A stretch of DNA of 41,809 bases, from the NCBI GenBank assembly GCA_031270865.1, contig JAISWI010000080.1, positions 1-41,809 on the forward strand, written 5' to 3'. A program made the position numbers and the translations under genes. Below, one piece after another: positions 1 through 8,060 of the stretch. This DNA comes from Oscillospiraceae bacterium (GTDB lineage Bacteria > Bacillota > Clostridia > Christensenellales > Aristaeellaceae). The first letter of the stretch is position 1. The number at the start of each line of letters is the position of its first letter. Under the pieces are notes generated by a model. It searched no databases and was not told the origin of the DNA. It was given only the letters and a program-made list of their open reading frames with translations.

Positions 1-24
1 TTTAATCTGTGAAGATTTTCCAAT

Positions 25-322
25 CCTGGAGGAACAACCCACCCTGGCCACGAGGGTCCAGCGTCACGCTGGTCAGGGGGTCAAGGGGGGTGAAACCCCC
101 TTGCGGGGTCTGGGGCAGCGCCCCAGCGCTCCATCGTACCCAACTCAGCGTAAAGGGCGAAGCCCCTAAAGTTAGTTTCTGCCCTGCGGGGCTGGGGTTT
201 GTTGGTTTCGACCGGGGGACGCGGGGCTCTGCCCCGCACTCCGCAAGGGGGTTTCACCCCCCTTGACCCCCTGACCAGCGTGACGCTGGACCCTCGTGGC
301 CAGGGGGTGTTGTTCCTCCAGG
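25..322. repeat. 298-bp element with long inverted ends (repeat copy A)
   Basis: The left end (from 25) and the right end (to 322, read on the other strand) both begin CCTGGAGGAACAAC and stay closely similar for about 100 bases. Each end contains the 15-bp palindrome CCAGCGTCACGCTGG (58-72 on the left) and small GC-rich hairpins such as CAAGGGGG/CCCCCTTG. The centre holds further short hairpins. An 85-codon open frame crosses it but has no ribosome site and follows the repeat composition, so I do not call a gene. No transposase lies in the window and no clear target duplication is seen. It ends 8 bases after the stop codon of the neighbouring SBP gene. A MITE- or REP-like mobile element is the best description. 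Confidence 0.75.
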
Positions 323-329
323 TTCCGGT

Positions 330-1925
330 TTAACGCGCGAGGAACCTATCGTACGCGTCCTGACGCAGTTCCAGCACACGCTGCAGGCCCATCGAGTTCA
401 ACGTCTCCACGAACTGGTCAAACGTATCGATCGCCTGCTCCCCGGTGACGAACTTCGCGGCGCATTCCCTGATGTATATCTCAACCGATGAGAGAATCTC
501 CTGCGCCTCCAGCGACTCGTCGGCCGTCGGCGTAGTTCCCGGAGGATACTTCCACTTCGCGCTTACGTCCTCGTTCGGATAGAACCACAGGTCGTTCGCG
601 GCGATGGATTCCGGCGTGTTCTTAAGGTAGAGCAGCAGGTTCGACTGTATGCATGACCCACTCCAGGTCGAACCGCCCCACTTGGATATAGCGTCGTTGA
701 TGCCATCCGGATCCTCGGCCACAACGGGCAGATACGCGGGGTTCCCCTCCGCGTCGTAATCCCACGATACGCCCTGCGTGCCGTAGTTCCAATACAGGAA
801 GCCTTCATCGGTATACGCGTAATCCAGCAAGCGCATTGCCGTTTCCAGCTTCTCATCGCCGCACGCGGAGGTTATAACCGAAACCGTCGTTCCGATCCCA
901 TAGCCGCCGAAGACCATCTCCAGCGAACCGTCGTCGGCGTGCGGGTACTGCAGGCCGATCCAATCAGCGCCATTCCCGGCGTTCGCGGCGTCCTTACGCC
1001 AGTTGCTCATCTGGCCCATGGACGTGATCGACAGGCCCACCGATCCATTAAGCGCCTTAGTCTGCGCGTCGGGGTCGGTCAAGGTGAATATATCCTGATC
1101 GATCAGCCCGGCGGACCACCATTCGTTCAATTTCGCCATGTAGTCGCGCCATTCCGGTTGCGCCTGCGCCAGCTGGACTTTGCCGTCCTCGTCGATGTAG
1201 AACGTCGTATCTGACCAACCGTACGCGCCGAACGCGCCGGATATTCCGGTTGACCGTACGCGGCTCCACGCGAATGACAGCGGGGCGTTATACTTCTCCT
1301 TGAACACCTTCAGCGTGTTATCCCAATCGGAGATCGTCACTGGCAGTTCAAGGCCCTGTTCATCCAGCCAGTCCTTGCGGACGACTGGTCCCAGGTAGCT
1401 GTCGTTCCAGCCGCCGCCCTCGCGGAAGAAGCCGTAGCCGTACAACTTGCCGTCGTCGGTCTTCTTGGAGCGCAGGTAGGTCTCGTTGGTTTGCAGGAAC
1501 GCGTAGTATGCCGGCGACCATTCAGGCATTTTCTCTGTCAGGTCGCGGACGACTCCGTCCTCCATGTACAGCGCGATGTTGTTGGTCAGCAACCCGCCGC
1601 CATAGAAGATGATGTCAGGGTAATCGCCGCTGGCGATCGTGGTGTTGAACACCGCCGCCGAGTCGCCGCCCTGGGGCACGAAGCGCCAGTCGATGTTGAC
1701 GCCCGTCTGCTTGATCAGGTCGCGGTGGAAGGGGGACTCCTCCCACGAGGCGTACGCGCTGTTGACCGTCGGGCCTTCCAGCACCAGCCAGCTGACCGTC
1801 TGATCGGTTTCCAGCGGGTAGACGCCTTCGCCGGACAGCAGGTCCAGCGCGAGCGCAGGCGCCGCGCCTGCCATGAGCGCGACGCACAGCGCCGCCGCTA
1901 GGATTGCCATGAAGCGCCTCTTCAT
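330..1925 (-). CDS. Extracellular solute-binding protein of a sugar ABC transporter (LipO/YtcQ type), orphan
   Basis: This 531-residue protein would bind an oligosaccharide outside the membrane and hand it to an ABC permease. The N-terminus is a Sec signal peptide (residues 1-26, ending ALA) with no lipobox cysteine. The motif RKDWLDEQGLELPVT and the C-terminal ending DAYDRFLAR closely match the other large SBP at 38465-40078, so the two are paralogues. The ATG at 1925 is chosen because AAGGAGAG lies just upstream; an in-frame ATG 63 bases earlier lies close to the predicted transcription start and lacks a ribosome site. A consensus promoter sits at 1980-2008. No permease genes follow inside the window; repeat copy A begins 8 bases past the stop. 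Partner permeases may lie left of the window, or it may share the 36006-38382 permeases. Confidence 0.88.
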   Translation of the reverse strand: MKRRFMAILAAALCVALMAGAAPALALDLLSGEGVYPLETDQTVSWLVLEGPTVNSAYASWEESPFHRDLIKQTGVNIDWRFVPQGGDSAAVFNTTIASGDYPDIIFYGGGLLTNNIALYMEDGVVRDLTEKMPEWSPAYYAFLQTNETYLRSKKTDDGKLYGYGFFREGGGWNDSYLGPVVRKDWLDEQGLELPVTISDWDNTLKVFKEKYNAPLSFAWSRVRSTGISGAFGAYGWSDTTFYIDEDGKVQLAQAQPEWRDYMAKLNEWWSAGLIDQDIFTLTDPDAQTKALNGSVGLSITSMGQMSNWRKDAANAGNGADWIGLQYPHADDGSLEMVFGGYGIGTTVSVITSACGDEKLETAMRLLDYAYTDEGFLYWNYGTQGVSWDYDAEGNPAYLPVVAEDPDGINDAISKWGGSTWSGSCIQSNLLLYLKNTPESIAANDLWFYPNEDVSAKWKYPPGTTPTADESLEAQEILSSVEIYIRECAAKFVTGEQAIDTFDQFVETLNSMGLQRVLELRQDAYDRFLAR

Positions 1926-1979
1926 GTCGGTAACTCTCCTTTCGCGTCCGGCATAGCGTAATCTATGCCGCGTGTGTAA

Positions 1980-2008
1980 AGTATACATGCCTTATCACCT
2001 TTTGTCAA
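1980..2008 (-). promoter_or_regulatory. Sigma-A promoter with adjacent TA tract
   Basis: On the minus strand TTGACA (2008-2003) and TATACT (1985-1980) are separated by 17 bases, an almost perfect sigma-A promoter, about 55 bases before the SBP start. The alternating TA run at 2008-2026 abuts the -35 box on its upstream side, where an UP element would be. Confidence 0.8.
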
Positions 2009-2026
2009 TATATATATATATATATA
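2008..2026. repeat. TA dinucleotide tract
   Basis: A 19-base run of alternating A and T in an otherwise GC-rich sequence. It lies directly upstream of the promoter of the orphan SBP. The rest of this gap (2029-2242), up to thiN, holds no gene and no convincing promoter that I could find. Confidence 0.85.
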
Positions 2027-2242
2027 ATAGCTGTATCGCATAGCCAAAAGCGCATGTCGGGAAGCAGCGAAAACCCAAGAATATTGTACAATGGCGATAA
2101 ACAATACGCCGAATTATTGCGCAAACCGCCGAAGGTCCGGTGTCCGCAAAAATAAAGGCAAACGCGGCAGGCCACGGATATATGAAAACATCCGGCAATT
2201 TGTTAAGATACTGGACACAATCCGCCGGAAAGGAAACATACC

Positions 2243-2917
2243 ATGAACCCGCAACACGCCTGTTACATCTTGGGCGCGGCCCCGCTTGTCGGCTCGTGGC
2301 CCGAACCGCTCCCCGGCGATATGATCATCGCGGCCGACGCGGGCTGGAAACATCTACTGGAACTGGGCTGGCGCGCCGACGCCGTGATAGGCGACTTCGA
2401 CACGGACGCCCCGCCGCCGGATACGCTATTCCCGGAACCGCGCGTATCCATCATACGCCTGCCCGCGGAGAAGGACGACACCGACATGGCCGCCGCCATC
2501 CAGCTGGGATTGGACAGCGGGCACAGCATATTCTACCTGCTGGGCGGAACAGGCGGGCGGCTGGATCATACGCTGGCTAATATACAGTGCCTGGCGGCGC
2601 TGGCCGGGCTGGGACACGCGGCGTTCCTAACGGATAACGGCGCGACACTGACCGCGCTGGCCGGGCCAGGGACAATCGCTTTCCCGGATGGATCGCGCGG
2701 GACCGTGTCCATCTTCGCGCACAGCGATTGGGTCGGCGGCGTGACACTGGCCGGGTTTAAGTATCCGCTCAAGGACGCAAGCCTGGTCAACACACGCGCG
2801 TTAGGCGTGAGCAACGAGCTTACAGGCGGCGCGGCTAGCGCCAGCATAGGGCGCGGGACGGCGATAGTTGTGTTTCCCGACGCTCTAAGGCCGAATCTTA
2901 TCCGGAACGAAGCATGA
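2243..2917 (+). CDS. thiN: Thiamine pyrophosphokinase
   Basis: Transfers pyrophosphate from ATP to thiamine to make thiamine diphosphate in the cytosol. At 224 residues it has the normal family length. Family motifs are visible in order: GDFD (50-53), EKDDTD (76-81) and GGTGGRLDH (101-109), the metal and substrate site of the N-terminal catalytic domain, followed by the beta-rich thiamine-binding C-terminal domain. The ATG at 2243 follows GGAAAGGAA. In many Firmicutes thiN lies beside rsgA and rpe; here it stands alone, with an unrelated repeat protein downstream. No TPP riboswitch was seen upstream. Confidence 0.93.
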   Translation: MNPQHACYILGAAPLVGSWPEPLPGDMIIAADAGWKHLLELGWRADAVIGDFDTDAPPPDTLFPEPRVSIIRLPAEKDDTDMAAAIQLGLDSGHSIFYLLGGTGGRLDHTLANIQCLAALAGLGHAAFLTDNGATLTALAGPGTIAFPDGSRGTVSIFAHSDWVGGVTLAGFKYPLKDASLVNTRALGVSNELTGGAASASIGRGTAIVVFPDALRPNLIRNEA

Positions 2918-2986
2918 AACACCGCCGCGTCATATACCGCATACGCTGTTCTTGAATCCCGGCGTATGGCAAGCGGGGCCGCCAAG

Positions 2987-3022
2987 CCCTGGGGCGCGTC
3001 GCGCGGCAGAACGCCGCGCCCC
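2987..3022. other. GC-rich hairpin after thiN
   Basis: GGGGCGCG and CGCGCCCC form a long-stem hairpin in the gap between thiN and the next gene. There is no T-run after it, so it may be a weak terminator or a remnant repeat. A second small hairpin (GGGGAC/GTCCCC) follows at about 3054-3072. Confidence 0.5.
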
Positions 3023-3077
3023 ATGGATTAGCGCATCCTTGCTAACCGTCCCAGGGGACTGTAACCGTCCCCAAAGA

Positions 3078-3091
3078 TTCACGATCGTGAA
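3078..3091. promoter_or_regulatory. 14-bp perfect palindrome, possible operator
   Basis: TTCACGATCGTGAA is a perfect inverted repeat 22 bases before the start codon of the Cys/Thr repeat protein and just ahead of its AAGGAGG ribosome site. Its position suits a regulator-binding site in the 5' leader. No regulator is identified. Confidence 0.4.
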
Positions 3092-3112
3092 ACGCAACAA
3101 GGAGGCAAGAGT

Positions 3113-3742
3113 ATGCAATACTCACAAGAGCAACTGCAATCGATACTTAACAACATGTACGGCTCCAACACGGACATTCCGCCAAACCAGGACGACAACG
3201 GCTGCCCGTGGGCAAACCAGCCTTGCTGCCCATCATGCGGCGCGCCAGCTAACTGCCCAACTACGACAACCGCGGCATCCACCACAACCGCGGCTGCCAC
3301 CACTGGAACCACGACGACCCAAACCTCAGGGACAGGGATCTCAACAAGCGCGCCATTCTACCAGGGCTTCCAAGGCGGCGCGTTCCCAGCCGTGCCAGCT
3401 ACGCCAGCAACCCTGACAGCCGCCGTAGCCGATATCCCGCCAAACCAGGACGACAATGGCTGCCCGTGGGCGAATCAACCCTGCTGCCCGTCATGCGGCG
3501 TGGCCGCTAACTGCCCAACGACAGGAACCACCACCAACGGCACAGGCACGACCACGACCACGGGCACGGGCACGACGGCTGGCTGGCCCTACAGCACCAA
3601 CGGCAGGATTCAGCTCAACCAGAACCCGCTGTTCACCAACGCGCTAACCCCGCAGTATTTCCCAACGGATGTAGCGCCGAACCAGGATGAGAACGGCTGC
3701 CCACTGCGTAACGGCTGCTCGGTTTATAGCAACTGCTACTAA
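3113..3742 (+). CDS. Unknown Cys-rich repeat protein with Thr-rich linkers
   Basis: I do not recognise this 209-residue protein. It has no signal peptide and no membrane segment. Three modules share the core PNQD(D/E)NGCP: residues 21-49 and 107-135 are nearly identical, each with five cysteines in the order GCP, CCPSCG, NCP, while the third (186-209) is shorter with three cysteines. They are joined by linkers made mostly of Thr, Gly and Ala (about 50-82 and 136-156). The first 18 residues are a polar helix-like leader. The start at 3113 follows AAGGAGG. The first two modules differ at many silent codon positions in DNA, so the duplication is old and conserved at the protein level. It precedes yabP-yabQ, which suggests but does not prove a spore-related role such as a disulfide-linked coat protein. 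Confidence 0.7.
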   Translation: MQYSQEQLQSILNNMYGSNTDIPPNQDDNGCPWANQPCCPSCGAPANCPTTTTAASTTTAAATTGTTTTQTSGTGISTSAPFYQGFQGGAFPAVPATPATLTAAVADIPPNQDDNGCPWANQPCCPSCGVAANCPTTGTTTNGTGTTTTTGTGTTAGWPYSTNGRIQLNQNPLFTNALTPQYFPTDVAPNQDENGCPLRNGCSVYSNCY

Positions 3743-3771
3743 TACGCGCTAACGGAATCCATATGTTTACC

Positions 3772-3803
3772 CAAAGGGCTGCCGCTATCACGGCGGCTCT
3801 TTG
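3772..3803 (+). terminator. Hairpin after the Cys/Thr repeat gene
   Basis: CAAAGGGCTGCCGC pairs, with two wobble pairs, to CGGCGGCTCTTTG, leaving a short loop. It starts 30 bases past the stop codon of the Cys/Thr protein gene and runs straight into repeat copy C. The T-run is within the stem (CTTTG), so termination strength is uncertain. Confidence 0.5.
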
Positions 3804-3804
3804 C

Positions 3805-3847
3805 GCGTGACGCTGGACCCTCGTGGCCAGGGTGGGTTGTTCCTCCA
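3805..3847 (-). repeat. Dispersed palindromic repeat, half copy C
   Basis: Read on the minus strand it starts GGAGGAACAACCCACCCTGG and ends in the central GCGTCACGC core. It is therefore one outer arm of the family, with the inner part missing. It sits 37 bases before the yabP ribosome site. Confidence 0.85.
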
Positions 3848-3897
3848 CGCATATCCCCCGCCTCCGCAGCATACCATCCTAACGGAGGTGCGCGTAT

Positions 3898-4203
3898 ATG
3901 ATGAAAGACCCACTCAAGGACATACCAATAGAGGAAAAACGTAAACGTCCACACTCCATCGTCATGGAAAACCGCCGTAAGGCCTCGCTTACCGGCGTGC
4001 ATGACGTGGCCAGCTTCCACGAACAGGAGGTCGTCCTGACCACCGACGAAGGCGAGATCACAATCGTCGGCGACCAGCTGCACATCTCCCAACTCAGCTT
4101 GGACGACGGACACCTGATCGTCGAAGGACTCATCGGCGGACTGGAGTACGCCGACATTGCCCCGCCCAAGAAAGGCGGGTTCTTCAGCCGCGCGTTCAGG
4201 TGA
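3898..4203 (+). CDS. yabP: Sporulation protein YabP
   Basis: At 101 residues it has the usual length. YabP-family proteins belong to the sigma-E regulon and form a small all-beta domain. Recognisable family features are the early EENRRKASLTGV-like stretch (here MENRRKASLTGVHDV), then VASFHEQEVVLTTDEGEITIVG and the pattern of alternating hydrophobics after it. The start follows GGAGGTG by 7 bases; a second ATG comes immediately after. Its stop is 22 bases before yabQ, the conserved gene order in spore-forming Clostridia. No sigma-E promoter was identified with confidence upstream, where repeat copy C lies. Confidence 0.92.
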   Translation: MMKDPLKDIPIEEKRKRPHSIVMENRRKASLTGVHDVASFHEQEVVLTTDEGEITIVGDQLHISQLSLDDGHLIVEGLIGGLEYADIAPPKKGGFFSRAFR

Positions 4204-4225
4204 CCAACCGTGCCAATCTACGCCT

Positions 4226-4609
4226 ATGTTTGAGACAAACGGCCAGGCCTCCATATTCCTGGCGGCGGTGTATGGCGGGCTGGTAGTCGGCCTGCTATAC
4301 GACGCGTTCACCCTGACCTCCCGTGTCTTTGGCGGTCACCGCTCCGTCGTCGGCGCCTTGGACCTGTTATTCGCGCTGGCGGCCGCGGGGGTGTTCGCGC
4401 TTACCATCGCGTTATCCGGCGGCAACGGTATGCGCGGGTACATGCTGCTTGGCTTCGGCTGCGGCGGCTTACTCTACGCTGTCGGCCTGCATCACGCCAT
4501 CTCAGCCGTCGCCTCAACCGTGTCCCGAACGATCCGCCGCGTTCGTCTCCGCGCGAAAAAAAGACGCGCCAAGGCCTTACGCCAGGAGGGATTACAACCG
4601 CCCAACTAG
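4226..4609 (+). CDS. yabQ: Sporulation membrane protein YabQ
   Basis: This 127-residue protein carries three predicted membrane segments (roughly residues 5-25, 40-62 and 68-90) and a basic tail (RRVRLRAKKRRAKALRQ). YabQ is needed for spore cortex formation in Bacillus and localises to the membranes around the forespore. The early motif GLLYD, followed by a basic/polar turn, is typical. ATG 4226 is used because the first membrane helix starts just after it; an earlier in-frame start at 4157 would overlap yabP heavily. No good ribosome site precedes 4226, so translation is probably coupled to yabP. Confidence 0.85.
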   Translation: MFETNGQASIFLAAVYGGLVVGLLYDAFTLTSRVFGGHRSVVGALDLLFALAAAGVFALTIALSGGNGMRGYMLLGFGCGGLLYAVGLHHAISAVASTVSRTIRRVRLRAKKRRAKALRQEGLQPPN

Positions 4610-4615
4610 AATAAT

Positions 4616-4648
4616 AACCGTGGATCCCGCCTAGCGGGGCCCACGGTT
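4616..4648 (+). terminator. Strong hairpin after yabQ
   Basis: AACCGTGG pairs with CCACGGTT, and inside it CCCGC pairs with GCGGG around a 3-base loop. It lies 7 bases after the yabQ stop and ends in TTCCTT. It could terminate the yab transcript before the divIC-like gene. Confidence 0.7.
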
Positions 4649-4684
4649 CCTTACTAAAGAACAACTATACACGGAGGTAACAAA

Positions 4685-5101
4685 ATGCGGATGAAGAACG
4701 CGCCGATGCCCAGCGCGCCCGGACCATCAACCCCCGCACCCACCGCGCCAGCCCCGTCCAAGCCGCTGTTCACGCCCAAGCTATGGGTGGCGCTGTTCTG
4801 CGCCGCCGCCGCCGTCATCACCGGGTCGCTGATCCGCGTAACCCGGCTGTACCAGACGACCATGGCCCAGGCTGACAAGCTGCGGGCCGAACTCCAACTG
4901 GAGCAAGCCGAGAAGGATAGACTTACCCGTGATCGCGACTACATGACCACGGACGCTTACATCGAACGCGCCGCGCGCATGGAATACGGGTACATCTACC
5001 CTAACGACATACGGTTCGTCGCCGCGCTGGACGACGCTGACGAGGACTGGGACGATCCCGGCTTCGGCCAAGCCGTCGAAGTATTCGCGGACGAAGAGTA
5101 G
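4685..5101 (+). CDS. divIC: Septum formation initiator, FtsB/DivIC family
   Basis: A 138-residue bitopic membrane protein. After a Pro/Ala-rich cytosolic stretch (residues 8-30) comes a single membrane helix (about 33-52), then a coiled coil (about 58-80, with LRAELQLEQAEKDRL), then the family end-piece YIERAARMEYGYIYPND. The tail is strongly acidic. DivIC-type proteins act with FtsL and DivIB in the division machinery and follow yabP-yabQ in many Clostridia. The ribosome site GGAGG lies 7 bases before ATG 4685. The Pro-rich N-terminus is longer than usual. Confidence 0.88.
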   Translation: MRMKNAPMPSAPGPSTPAPTAPAPSKPLFTPKLWVALFCAAAAVITGSLIRVTRLYQTTMAQADKLRAELQLEQAEKDRLTRDRDYMTTDAYIERAARMEYGYIYPNDIRFVAALDDADEDWDDPGFGQAVEVFADEE

Positions 5102-5115
5102 AGGCGCGCAACCAT

Positions 5116-6027
5116 ATGGATTACGCCGCGCCGCTTTCCGTAATCGGCATCGGATCCAACGCCGTTAGGATGCTCACTGCCCGCGCCGTCAACGGCGTCC
5201 TAACCGACACGAAGCGTTACCGCGAGGACGTTCGGACGTTCTCCGGCCTGACCGCGCGCGGGTTATCCAGCGAGATGATGGCCCGGGTGCTGATGTCGGT
5301 TATGCGCTTACGCGCCGCCGCGATATCCGACAACGCGGCCATAACCGGGGTGATCGCTACCAGCGCGGCGCGTGACGCGGCCAACGTTGGCGAACTAATC
5401 CAACTCATCCGCGAGGGCACGGGGCTTGAGACCCGCGCGCTCACTGGGGACGAGGAGGCGCGGCTGGGGTTCGCCGGGGTTACGGCGGGCCACGCGGGTT
5501 ACAGCGGCATGGTTGATATCGGCGGCGGCTCTACGGAGCTGGCGGTCGGCGCGGCTGGCGACCCATCCGCTCAGCTTAGCCTGCAGATGGGCGCGGCGCG
5601 GCTGGCGAACACTACGGCGAACGCTGAACCGGACGCGGTCCTATCCAGTCTGGAGAGCGCCATAACCGCCGCGCGCGCCAACCTGCCCAACGCGCTGCCG
5701 CGCGAATGGTTCGGCGTGGGCGGCACGATCAACGCGCTGGCTCGAGTGAACGCGGGCGGAGCGGCCGACGTCGAAGGCGCGGCGTTAACGCTGGACGAGG
5801 TAGAGCGCCTCGCCGACAAACTCCGCCGCATGACGCTGGAGCAGCGCGGCTCAACGCCGGGCATACCGCGATCCCGCGCGGAGATAATCGTTCCGGGAGC
5901 GTGGATCGCGCTGGCGTGCATGCGCTCGCTGGGCGTCGGCAGGATAACCGTCACCGAGCGCGGCAATCTGGACGGATGGCTCTGCTTACGCCAAGCGCTC
6001 ACACCGCCAGCTTCCCGTAATCCTTGA
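5116..6027 (+). CDS. Ppx/GppA-family phosphatase
   Basis: A 303-residue member of the exopolyphosphatase / pppGpp phosphatase family, with only the two actin-like halves and no C-terminal extension, as is common in Gram-positives. Visible motifs are GIGSNAVRML (11-20), the acidic GDEEARLGF (111-119) that holds the catalytic glutamate, and the phosphate loop DIGGGSTEL (134-142). It starts 15 bases after the divIC-like stop with AGAGG as ribosome site, so it is probably cotranscribed. The substrate (polyphosphate or pppGpp) cannot be told from sequence. Its last 29 bases overlap the end of the isomerase gene on the other strand. Confidence 0.88.
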   Translation: MDYAAPLSVIGIGSNAVRMLTARAVNGVLTDTKRYREDVRTFSGLTARGLSSEMMARVLMSVMRLRAAAISDNAAITGVIATSAARDAANVGELIQLIREGTGLETRALTGDEEARLGFAGVTAGHAGYSGMVDIGGGSTELAVGAAGDPSAQLSLQMGAARLANTTANAEPDAVLSSLESAITAARANLPNALPREWFGVGGTINALARVNAGGAADVEGAALTLDEVERLADKLRRMTLEQRGSTPGIPRSRAEIIVPGAWIALACMRSLGVGRITVTERGNLDGWLCLRQALTPPASRNP

Positions 6028-6697
6028 ACAGCAGGTACCGCGCGGGCTCGTCCTCGATAATCTCCGGCAGACGCGCGATATCCTCGTAGAAGCGGTTGTC
6101 CACGTTATCGTCGTTCGGCGAGGATACCTCGAACAGCATAACCTTCCCGGTTCCCTCCTCGCTAATCCAGTTGTGGTACTGGCCGGGAAGGAGGGTTATG
6201 CTGTCGCCCGGTTCCAGCCTGACGGTCCCGCCAGCGGGGACGACCACCTTGCGCCCGTCCATCGTGACATGAACGTCCGTTCCGGCGAACCCGCCCTCAC
6301 GATCTGAATTATAAAGCGTTACCAGAAGATTCCCGCCGCCCCTGTTGATTATGTCCTCCATCTTCTTCCAATGGAAGTGGTAGGGCATGTCTTGGCGTTC
6401 GCCGACCAGCAGCATCTTTTCGGCGTAGGGCTTGGGGTAACTCTCCGGGCGCAGTATGTTCCCGTTGCGGAACGTGAAGATGGTAAGCCCCGTCTTCACA
6501 AAATCGCCCGAGCCGAAGTCCGTCACGTCCCAGCCGAGCATGTTGTCGATGATCTCGCGGCAGTCGTCCCCGGCGGCCGCCCAATCCCCCGGCGACCATC
6601 GCGCGAAACGGGGCAGCGGCATCCCGCGCCCGTTGACGAACGCTATCGCCTCGTCGATGATCGCGTTGATCCGTGATCTTTCCATAATGGACCGCAT
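5999..6697 (-). CDS. D-lyxose/D-mannose ketol-isomerase (cupin type)
   Basis: This 232-residue protein matches the YdaE-like D-lyxose isomerase family, which interconverts D-lyxose and D-xylulose, and often D-mannose and D-fructose. The cupin metal site is complete: His107 and His109 (in MPYHFHWKKME), Glu114 and His175 (in LLPGQYHNWI), binding Mn2+ or a similar ion. The ATG at 6697 has TGAGGA ahead of it, inside the end of the upstream gene; the genes are 1 base apart and surely cotranscribed. It could supply fructose or xylulose to the sugar pathways served by the ABC importers. Confidence 0.88.
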   Translation of the reverse strand: MRSIMERSRINAIIDEAIAFVNGRGMPLPRFARWSPGDWAAAGDDCREIIDNMLGWDVTDFGSGDFVKTGLTIFTFRNGNILRPESYPKPYAEKMLLVGERQDMPYHFHWKKMEDIINRGGGNLLVTLYNSDREGGFAGTDVHVTMDGRKVVVPAGGTVRLEPGDSITLLPGQYHNWISEEGTGKVMLFEVSSPNDDNVDNRFYEDIARLPEIIEDEPARYLLFKDYGKLAV

Positions 6698-6698
6698 G

Positions 6699-8051
6699 TC
6701 AATTCCTCACTCCCGTCAATGGCGCGGGTATCCTGCCGCCCCTGTTGATGAACGCCGCCGCCGAATACTCCCTCACCGGCAGTATCGGCGCGCGCCCGAA
6801 CAGCCCGCCGAACTCCACCCAGTCGCCGGCGGCCTTGCCGGGCACGGGCACCAGCCTCGTCCCGGTGGTCTTGTTGTTGACGACGCCTATCGCGGCTTCG
6901 TCGGCAATGATCGCGCTGATCGTCTCCGCGGTCACGCCGCCGGGTATCGCGACCATGTCCAGCCCGACCGAGCATACGCAGGTCATGGCTTCCAGCTTCT
7001 CAATGGATAGCGCGCCGCTCGCCGCCGCCTCGATCATGCCGATATCCTCGCTCAAGGGTATGAACGCGCCGCTAAGCCCGCCAACGTGCGAGGAGGCCAT
7101 CACCCCGCCCTTCTTCACCGCGTCGTTGAGCAGCGCGAGCGCGGCCGTGCTGCCCGGCCCGCCGCAGACCTCCAGGCCAATCTCCTCCAGTATCCGCGCG
7201 ACCGAATCGCCCTGCGCGGGCGTAGGCGCGAGCGATAGGTCAACGATCCCGAACGGCGCGTCCAGCCTCCGCGCGGCCTCCATAGCCACCATCTGCCCGA
7301 CGCGCGTCACCCGGAACGCCGTGCGCTTGATACGCTCGGCAACCTCGTCGCAAGGCCTGCCGCGAACCTCCTCCAAAGCCCGCTTGACCACGCCGGGGCC
7401 CGACACGCCGACATTGACCGCCAGGTCGCCCTCGCCCGGGCCATGGAACGCCCCGGCCATGAACGGGTTATCCTCGACGGCGTTGGCGAACACAACCAGC
7501 TTAGCGCAGCCGAACCCGCCGCTCCCGGCCGTGCGGATGGACAATTCCTTTATAGCGCGGCCGCAAAGCGCGACAGCGTCCATGTCGATCCCAGCGCGGG
7601 TGGACGCGACGTTCACCGCCGCGCATACCCGCTCGGTCTGGGACAGCGCGTCGGGCAGCGACTCGATCAACGCGCGGTCGGCGGTGGTCATGCCCTTCTG
7701 CGCCAGCGCCGCGTAGCCGCCGATGAAGTGCACGCCGGTGGTTTTAGCCGCGTTATCAAGCGCGAACGCGACGGGCGTCGGGTCCGGTATAGCGCCGGAG
7801 ATCAGCGCGACGGGCGTGACCGATATCCGCTTGTTGACGATGGGCACGCCGAACTCGCGCTCTATGCTCTCGCCAACAGCAACCAGCCGCTCCGCTCTAC
7901 GGGTAACCGTATCGTAGACGCGCTGGCATAGACGCGCGGAATCGTCGCTGACGCATCCCAGCAGCGATATTCCCAGCGTGATAGCGCGCGCGTCCAGCTT
8001 CTCCAGGTCGATCATACGCAGCGTATCCAGGACTTCGCGGGGGTCTATCAT
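6699..8051 (-). CDS. UPF0210 (DUF711) family protein
   Basis: A 450-residue protein of the UPF0210 family, often labelled PFL family because its fold resembles pyruvate formate-lyase, though it has no glycyl-radical motif. Typical stretches are [10 protein letters not shown] near residue 25 and the C-terminal [10 protein letters not shown]. Its biochemical role is unknown. The gene follows the ACT-domain gene by 9 bases with ribosome site AGGAG. This ACT-UPF0210 pair is conserved across many bacteria and archaea. Confidence 0.9.
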   Translation of the reverse strand: MIDPREVLDTLRMIDLEKLDARAITLGISLLGCVSDDSARLCQRVYDTVTRRAERLVAVGESIEREFGVPIVNKRISVTPVALISGAIPDPTPVAFALDNAAKTTGVHFIGGYAALAQKGMTTADRALIESLPDALSQTERVCAAVNVASTRAGIDMDAVALCGRAIKELSIRTAGSGGFGCAKLVVFANAVEDNPFMAGAFHGPGEGDLAVNVGVSGPGVVKRALEEVRGRPCDEVAERIKRTAFRVTRVGQMVAMEAARRLDAPFGIVDLSLAPTPAQGDSVARILEEIGLEVCGGPGSTAALALLNDAVKKGGVMASSHVGGLSGAFIPLSEDIGMIEAAASGALSIEKLEAMTCVCSVGLDMVAIPGGVTAETISAIIADEAAIGVVNNKTTGTRLVPVPGKAAGDWVEFGGLFGRAPILPVREYSAAAFINRGGRIPAPLTGVRN

Positions 8052-8060
8052 GGTTATCTC

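Noticed and set aside
9..266. 85-codon open frame across repeat copy A
   Set aside because: It has no ribosome site, follows the hairpin repeats exactly and resembles no protein; it is a by-product of the GC-rich element.
3173..3517. Repeated units that could suggest a CRISPR array or tandem repeat
   Set aside because: There are only two close copies 258 bases apart and they are in frame, encoding the Cys-rich module.
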